Shown piece by piece: positions 6,535-10,540 of a stretch of DNA of 10,540 nt. The notes beneath the pieces were generated by a model. That model made no database searches and was not told the DNA's origin. It saw only the letters and a program-made list of their open reading frames with translations. This stretch comes from Clostridia bacterium (GTDB lineage: Bacteria; Bacillota; Clostridia; Oscillospirales; CAG-382), in contig JAFVXP010000037.1 in assembly GCA_017501055.1 (NCBI GenBank), positions 1 through 10,540 on the forward strand. Reading direction: 5' to 3'. Every line of letters starts with the position of its first letter. Position 1 is the first letter of the stretch. The position numbers and the translations under genes were made by a program.

Positions 6535-7915
6535 AGAAAACATTTACACACTTGCAAAAGAATATTTCGCACGCGAGGATATTCGTGCACAGGCAATTTC
6601 CGACCTTGCGGAAATTATTGCCATACCTTCCGTTGCTTCAGAAAGAGACGGAAATTTCCCATACGGAAAAGAATGCGCAAAGGCACTTGACAAGGCAGAG
6701 GAATTGGCAAAGAATTACGGCTTTACCGTAGAAAACCACGAATACCATTGTATGAGCGTGCTTTTTGGTGATTCCGAAAAGGAAGTCGGCATTGTATGCC
6801 ATCTTGACGTTGTTCCCGCAGGTGAAGGCTGGAGTGTTGAACCCTACGGTCTTACTGTTGACGGAGAGCTTCTCCTGGGCAGAGGTACACACGACGATAA
6901 AGGTCCTTTTATCCAAGCACTTTATACTCTCCGTTTCTTCAAGGAAAACAATATCAAACTCCCCTTCTCTATCCGTCTTATTCTCGGCAGTGACGAGGAA
7001 GTCGGCAGTACCGACCTTGAATATTTTGTAACGGTTCGCAAACCGCCCATATTCTCCTTCACGCCCGATTCTGAATTTCCCGTTTGTATCGGCGAAAAGA
7101 GTATTCTTTCGATTGAAGCGGAATTTGGTTTTGAATCCGATTCTATCAAAGAGATAATCGGCGGTACGGTTGCAAACGCCGTTCCCGGAAGAGCTTTTGC
7201 TATCGTTGAAACAGAAAAAGAGCTTGTATGTTCGGATAATATTACAGTATTAAAGACAGAAAACGGGTTTAAGATCGAAGCGGAAGGCAAGGCTGCTCAT
7301 GCCGCTATGCCCGAATCCGGCGTTAACGCAATATCGCTTCTTCTCTCTTATCTTATCGAAAACGGCCTTGCAGAAGAAAACGGTCTGCTTGGTCTTATAA
7401 AGGATTCCACTTCCGAATATCTCGGCAAAACGCTTGGTATCAATGCTGAAAACGAAGATTTCGGATACGTCACCTGCGTCGGCGGTGTTATCTCGGCAAA
7501 GGACGGCAGCCTTGTTCAATCCTACAATATCCGTCATCTTCCCGAAAATAAGCCGGAAGAGCTTGTTTCTGCTATCGAAAACGCAGTTGCACGTTTTGGC
7601 GGTAAGGTTAATACCGTTGCCGAATCGGAAGGTTATTTCGTTTCTGCAGACGACCCGAAGATAAAAGCGCTCACAGATGCTTGCGAAGCTGTCCTCGGTA
7701 TCGAATGCACCCCCTATACGATGGGCGGCGGAACCTATGCACGCTGGCTCCCGAACACCGTTGCTTTCGGTTCGGGTATTGAATCTCAAAGGAAGTTCCT
7801 CGGCGGCGAACGTGGAAACGCTCACCAGCGTGACGAATATATCTCGAAATATGAATTATTCGCAGGAATGGAAATATATTCCCGTGCAATATTCAATCTT
7901 TCCGACGTGATATAA
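6527..7915 (+). CDS. pepV: M20-family dipeptidase (PepV/Sapep type)
   Basis: This zinc-dependent dipeptidase of about 462 residues should split dipeptides in the cytoplasm. Metal-site motifs are all present (numbering from the TTG start): His92 in CHLDVVP with Asp94, Asp123 in GRGTHDDKGP, the catalytic Glu157 and ligand Glu158 in GSDEEVGS, Asp181 in FTPDSEFPV, and His433 in GNAHQRDE. The lid-domain histidine of AAHAAMPE (His258) and the glycine-rich GGGTYAR (400-406) also match PepV and staphylococcal Sapep. The length is typical. The TTG start overlaps the stop of the DivIVA-like gene by 8 nt, which suggests translational coupling; an in-frame GTG at 6512 lacks a ribosome binding site. The 3' end overlaps the convergent yqfD gene by 23 nt and no terminator is visible. 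The specificity (general, beta-Ala or D-amino-acid dipeptides) is not readable. Confidence 0.92.
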   Translation: MNKENIYTLAKEYFAREDIRAQAISDLAEIIAIPSVASERDGNFPYGKECAKALDKAEELAKNYGFTVENHEYHCMSVLFGDSEKEVGIVCHLDVVPAGEGWSVEPYGLTVDGELLLGRGTHDDKGPFIQALYTLRFFKENNIKLPFSIRLILGSDEEVGSTDLEYFVTVRKPPIFSFTPDSEFPVCIGEKSILSIEAEFGFESDSIKEIIGGTVANAVPGRAFAIVETEKELVCSDNITVLKTENGFKIEAEGKAAHAAMPESGVNAISLLLSYLIENGLAEENGLLGLIKDSTSEYLGKTLGINAENEDFGYVTCVGGVISAKDGSLVQSYNIRHLPENKPEELVSAIENAVARFGGKVNTVAESEGYFVSADDPKIKALTDACEAVLGIECTPYTMGGGTYARWLPNTVAFGSGIESQRKFLGGERGNAHQRDEYISKYELFAGMEIYSRAIFNLSDVI

Positions 7916-9092
7916 GCTCAAACGGAATCTCTTTAGCAATATCTTGTTTTAATACGGCGTCTGCTTTTAAAATGCAGATGCCGTTTTCTTTGTCAGTATC
8001 AAAAGAGGTTTCGCAGGAAAGCACCTCAAGATCAAGCTCGCCGAGATAGTCGGCAAGCTCTTCACGGGCAAGGATCTCGGCTTCACTTTCATCAATACGC
8101 TCCTTTTGGGGTATATATTCGTGATATATAACACGGTATTCCTTTATCGGAAGTTCGATAAACCCGAAAAGCTTTATGACCCTTTCGCTCGAAACGGCAT
8201 CGAAATATTCATAAGGGCTTTCGTTTGAAGAAAGAGAAGGGATCTCTTTCCCAAGTAGATAGAAAACACGTTTTGTTTCGGTCTTGCCCGTATAGTATCT
8301 CGTTATGCGGTCAAGCGGAATTTTTGAAACAAAGCTTTCCTTGACGGCGGCATAGACTATCCCACGTGCGTGAGTTGGGCGAAAGCTTCCGTTCGTACCC
8401 TCAATGAAGGAATTTATAAGCAATTCACCCTCGAAAACGGCATCGCCTTCCTTGACTTCGGGCGTGCCCTCGGCGGCATCGATATCAATAATCACGCCGT
8501 CACGTGAAGCAACGACGTTATAATATCCGTTAACGTCGACTATATCGGGAATCTTTGTACGTTCGAGGACAGAAACGTTCATGTGCGTACCGTTAATGCC
8601 GATTGCAACAGACGAAAGCTCCTTGCAGTTCATCAGAATACTGTTTGCGTCCTGCATAACGTCGATATTCGGGATAAAGCTCCCAACGGTTATACCGCAA
8701 TCGTTAAGCGCACGTTCTATTTCGGTAACGCTCAGCTCGCTGTTTCCGCTAATTGTTATCTTCCAAACGAAAAGCTGGGAAACGAACATTATCAAAAGTC
8801 CTGCCGTCAATCCGGCAAAAAGTCCGTAACGCTTGCGATAGCGTGCAAAAATGAACGGAAGTCCCTTCTTTTGAGCTATCTTAATTCCGATACCTGCCTC
8901 GTTTGCGGTTTCGATTATATTATCAACCTGGAATATCGAACAGCCCAAAATTACTTTGTCGCCGTTTATTCGGTTATTCCAAAAATACAACTTTCGTTCG
9001 GTAAGCAACAAAGACAGACGTGAAAACGTCGAAAGGCTTGTTTCGAGGACATATTCGCCAAAAATATAATGAAGCGGTTTATATAAATTCAA
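7893..9092 (-). CDS. yqfD: Sporulation protein YqfD
   Basis: This 399-residue protein matches the YqfD family in length and layout. A cytoplasmic N-terminal segment (1-85) is followed by a basic stretch and one membrane helix (about 90-110). The outer region begins with a POTRA-like module (TISGNSELSVTEIERAL, 113-129) and continues with the SVLERTKIPDIVD stretch and the RDGVIIDIDAAEGTPEVKEG segment. Family knowledge places YqfD among mother-cell (sigma-E) sporulation membrane proteins; the exact role is not established. The ATG at 9092 lies within the last codons of yqfC (14-nt overlap), so the pair is translationally linked. The end overlaps pepV convergently by 23 nt. Unlike the common arrangement, no phoH-type gene follows. 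Confidence 0.92.
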   Translation of the reverse strand: MNLYKPLHYIFGEYVLETSLSTFSRLSLLLTERKLYFWNNRINGDKVILGCSIFQVDNIIETANEAGIGIKIAQKKGLPFIFARYRKRYGLFAGLTAGLLIMFVSQLFVWKITISGNSELSVTEIERALNDCGITVGSFIPNIDVMQDANSILMNCKELSSVAIGINGTHMNVSVLERTKIPDIVDVNGYYNVVASRDGVIIDIDAAEGTPEVKEGDAVFEGELLINSFIEGTNGSFRPTHARGIVYAAVKESFVSKIPLDRITRYYTGKTETKRVFYLLGKEIPSLSSNESPYEYFDAVSSERVIKLFGFIELPIKEYRVIYHEYIPQKERIDESEAEILAREELADYLGELDLEVLSCETSFDTDKENGICILKADAVLKQDIAKEIPFELISRRKD

Positions 9093-9315
9093 TGCCGTCT
9101 ATCCTCCCCTTAACAGCCATTCGCTCGGTGCTTAAATGGCAGAGATTTAGGTCTTCGCCGAGAATCGAAACACGGTCGAATTCCGAAGAAAGTATGATCT
9201 TCGTTTCGGAATAAAGCTCGATTCGGCAATAGCCCTCCAAAAGAACGTTCTCCCTGCCTCTTATTTCGATAAAAACGTTTTTCGTTTTTTTGATTAATTC
9301 CTTCAACAACTTCAT
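9079..9315 (-). CDS. yqfC: Sporulation protein YqfC
   Basis: This small protein of about 78 residues resembles YqfC. After a basic lead (KLLKELIKKTKNVFIEI) comes a repetitive beta-strand pattern, with LLEGYCRIELYSETKIIL, VSILGEDLNLCHLSTERMAVKG and the final GRIDGIEFI. That pattern resembles the GKIEQVIYL-like end of known members. The start chosen is the ATG at 9315, with GGTGA (9324-9328) 8 nt upstream. The open frame extends to 9507, but that would run deep through the opposite ylbJ gene. It overlaps the yqfD start by 14 nt, forming the usual yqfCD operon, and diverges from ylbJ over 43 bp. Sigma-E control during sporulation is expected from the family. Confidence 0.85.
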   Translation of the reverse strand: MKLLKELIKKTKNVFIEIRGRENVLLEGYCRIELYSETKIILSSEFDRVSILGEDLNLCHLSTERMAVKGRIDGIEFI

Positions 9316-9341
9316 AAATTCATTCACCGATTCAATATACT
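9312..9341 (+). promoter_or_regulatory. Candidate sigma-E-like promoter of ylbJ
   Basis: TCATAAA (9312-9318) and AATATACT (9334-9341) are 15 bp apart, resembling sigma-E elements (an ATA-containing -35 and a CATACAnT-like -10, five of seven fixed bases). The -35 covers the yqfC start codon. The predicted transcription start falls close to the ylbJ ribosome binding site, so the leader would be very short. Confidence 0.4.
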
Positions 9342-9362
9342 CAATCGGGAGTGATTTTATGA
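9334..9362 (-). promoter_or_regulatory. Candidate sigma-E-like promoter of yqfC
   Basis: On the minus strand TCATAAA (9362-9356) and AGTATATT (9341-9334) are 14 bp apart. The -10 matches sigma-E less well than the opposing one, with four of seven fixed bases. It uses the same eight bases as the ylbJ -10, and its -35 covers the ylbJ start codon. Confidence 0.33.
9347..9354 (+). promoter_or_regulatory. Ribosome binding site of ylbJ
   Basis: GGGAGTGA, with GGAG 7 nt before the ATG at 9359, fixes that ATG as the ylbJ start rather than the ATG at 9290, which lies inside yqfC. Confidence 0.75.
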
Positions 9363-10234
9363 AGATGAGAAAAATGATTTCGGTCTTTGCCGATATTTTC
9401 TTTATTTTTCTTTTTGTGTATTTATTGATTTTTCCGCAATATGCCTCGATTCCGACAAGGAATGCGCTAATGTTTTGCGCAAGGACGCTTGTCCCCTCGC
9501 TTTTCATTTATATGGTGCTGTCAAAAATCATAATCTCGCTTCCGATAACAGATATTTTGATAAAACGTGTCGGTATTGTGCCTATCATGCTTGCTATCGG
9601 CTCGCTTTGCGGTTGTCCGATAGGTGCAAAAAACGCTGTTTCGCTTTTCGAAAGCGAAAAGATCTCAAAAAGGTTTGCTGAATATCTCTGCTCGTTCACC
9701 AACAACGCAAGTATTTCCTTCGTTATCGGTTACGTCGGGGGCGAACTGTTCGGTAATACGGCGGTTGGGCTTAAACTGTTCCTTTTTCAAATAATTGCTT
9801 CAATATTAACGGCAGTTATTATGAAAAAGCTTTTGTTTGGAAAAGAAAAGCTTCCGACGGTAATCCCTTCGAAAGCCCAAAAAGTCGGTTTGCGTGAGGC
9901 TGTATCGGACAGCGCAATAACAATGATAAATCTTTGCGCCTGCGCCGTGTTTTTCATCGTTTGCGGTGATGCGGTTTCGGGTATATTCAATATTAACGGT
10001 ATCGGCATTGCGGTCTTGAAGTCGGTGCTTGAATTCTCTTCGGGGTGTGCAAGTGCATTGAGTTGCGGTATATATGCTTTACCGATAACGGCGTTTTCTA
10101 TCGGATTTTGCGGGTTATCGGTCGCCTTGCAGGTTAGAAGCGTTACGGCAGGAAGGTTGTCGATTCGACCTTTTATATACGGCAAAGTCATTTCTGCTTC
10201 GGTGATGACGGCATTGACAGTTATTTTCGGTTGA
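9359..10234 (+). CDS. ylbJ: Sporulation integral membrane protein YlbJ-like
   Basis: This 291-residue polytopic membrane protein is YlbJ-like. The recognised segment is AIGSLCGCPIGAK (79-91), matching the family's SGYP-GAK loop, followed by EYLCSFTNNASISFVIGYVGG (108-128), where SFTNN is characteristic. About seven to eight hydrophobic helices are visible, the first at residues 7-28. YlbJ proteins are sigma-E-dependent in Bacillus and needed for proper spore formation; they share the nucleoside-recognition/Gate fold. At 291 residues it is clearly shorter than the roughly 400-residue Bacillus protein, mostly through shorter loops and ends, with no sign of a frameshift. The gene diverges from yqfC and has its own ribosome binding site. 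Its stop codon overlaps the -35 box of the next gene's promoter. Transport of a specific solute cannot be inferred. Confidence 0.85.
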   Translation: MKMRKMISVFADIFFIFLFVYLLIFPQYASIPTRNALMFCARTLVPSLFIYMVLSKIIISLPITDILIKRVGIVPIMLAIGSLCGCPIGAKNAVSLFESEKISKRFAEYLCSFTNNASISFVIGYVGGELFGNTAVGLKLFLFQIIASILTAVIMKKLLFGKEKLPTVIPSKAQKVGLREAVSDSAITMINLCACAVFFIVCGDAVSGIFNINGIGIAVLKSVLEFSSGCASALSCGIYALPITAFSIGFCGLSVALQVRSVTAGRLSIRPFIYGKVISASVMTALTVIFG

Positions 10235-10259
10235 CAAAACGGAGTTTATCGGGTATATT
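10231..10259 (+). promoter_or_regulatory. Vegetative promoter of the small Cys-rich protein gene
   Basis: TTGACA (10231-10236) and TATATT (10254-10259) are 17 bp apart, the same elements and spacing as at 5906-5934. The -35 overlaps the ylbJ stop codon. Transcription should start near 10266, with a leader of about 25 nt. This gives the small gene expression independent of sporulation control. Confidence 0.75.
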
Positions 10260-10290
10260 GTTATTAATAAGAAAAAAGAGGAGATACGGA

Positions 10291-10497
10291 ATGAAAGACA
10301 AAATCGAAGAAACCGAAAAGATTTGTGCTTATTGTGAAAAAGCAGTCTTGGTTCGTGAATCGGAAATATGTATCTGCCGTTTGAACGGTGCCGTTCCGCA
10401 AAACGGTTCTTGCAAGAAGTTTGAGCTTGACCTTCTTAAGCTTGCGCCGACACCTCGCAAATTGCCTGACGACGAAACCGTATTTTTTGATATTTAA
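10291..10497 (+). CDS. Small four-plus-cysteine protein, putative zinc-binding
   Basis: This 68-residue protein has no assigned function that I know. Residues 11-15 contain CAYC, a zinc-knuckle pair. Two further cysteines lie in the CIC motif near residue 27, and a fifth near residue 40 in the NGSCKKFELD segment. The tail LLKLAPTPRKLPDDE is proline-rich and basic then acidic. The spacing suggests a small zinc ribbon or rubredoxin-like knuckle. Similar short proteins with a CxYC pair, a CxC motif and a PLK-PxPRKLP tail are, from memory, widespread in Clostridia as uncharacterised proteins. The start ATG is preceded by GAGGAG at a good distance. An open frame back to 10231 is excluded because that segment holds the promoter. 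There is no signal peptide or membrane helix. Confidence 0.75.
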   Translation: MKDKIEETEKICAYCEKAVLVRESEICICRLNGAVPQNGSCKKFELDLLKLAPTPRKLPDDETVFFDI

Positions 10498-10507
10498 TCT
10501 CTAATCA

Positions 10508-10535
10508 CCCCAAGAAGTCTAACGACTTCTCGGGG
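10508..10535. terminator. Hairpin after the small gene, possible terminator
   Basis: AGAAGTC (10513-10519) pairs with GACTTCT (10524-10530) around the loop TAAC. After one A.C mismatch, CCCC (10508-10511) pairs with GGGG (10532-10535). The window ends before any T-tract could be seen, so intrinsic termination is likely but not shown. Confidence 0.5.
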
Positions 10536-10540
10536 ACCCC

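Noticed and set aside
5872..6543. Open frame of 223 codons opposite the DivIVA-like gene
   Set aside because: It is Phe/Leu/Cys-rich, as expected from reading the complement of Glu/Lys-rich coiled-coil codons, and it crosses a strong promoter.
9079..9507. A 142-residue version of YqfC
   Set aside because: The extension lies opposite the first part of ylbJ and does not resemble YqfC; the ATG at 9315 fits the family length.
10517..10523. GTCTAAC, resembling an integron attC core
   Set aside because: A degenerate seven-base match is expected by chance, no second core or integrase is present, and the bases belong to a simple hairpin.

Overview
This looks like an ordinary chromosomal window from a low-to-moderate GC, endospore-forming Bacillota, most likely class Clostridia. 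The support is three sporulation genes (yqfC, yqfD, ylbJ), a DivIVA-domain protein, a PepV-type dipeptidase, an AGCS amino-acid carrier, TTGACA/TATATT promoters, and use of TTG starts. No genus can be named. I see no mobile element, CRISPR array, rRNA or tRNA.

Layout. (1) Positions 1-870 hold a compact divergent module: a small XRE-type HTH regulator (minus) and a SLOG-superfamily protein (plus). They share a 130-bp intergenic region with four near-identical palindromes of the form CGATATATCG. The module is closed at each end by a hairpin terminator, and the two hairpins are nearly the same sequence with a compensatory base-pair change. (2) Positions 872-1915 encode a CE2-like SGNH esterase without a signal peptide; a fifth palindrome lies about 70 bp upstream of its start. 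(3) Positions 2120-5890 (minus) hold an AGCS sodium/amino-acid symporter followed 33 bp later by a P-type Ca2+-ATPase, a probable operon. (4) Positions 5906-7915 (plus) run from a strong promoter into a DivIVA-like coiled-coil protein overlapping a PepV/Sapep dipeptidase gene. (5) Positions 7893-9315 (minus) are yqfC-yqfD, the 3' end of yqfD overlapping that of pepV. (6) ylbJ (9359-10234, plus) diverges from yqfC across 43 bp that seems to hold two overlapping sigma-E-like promoters. (7) A 68-residue four-cysteine protein (10291-10497) follows from its own promoter, and the window ends in a hairpin.

Most of this is housekeeping, transport and sporulation. The observations most worth following are the palindromic operator set with its distant fifth copy, the very compact divergent sporulation promoter, and the paired covarying terminators. 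All function calls come from reading motifs and from family knowledge; no database search was run.
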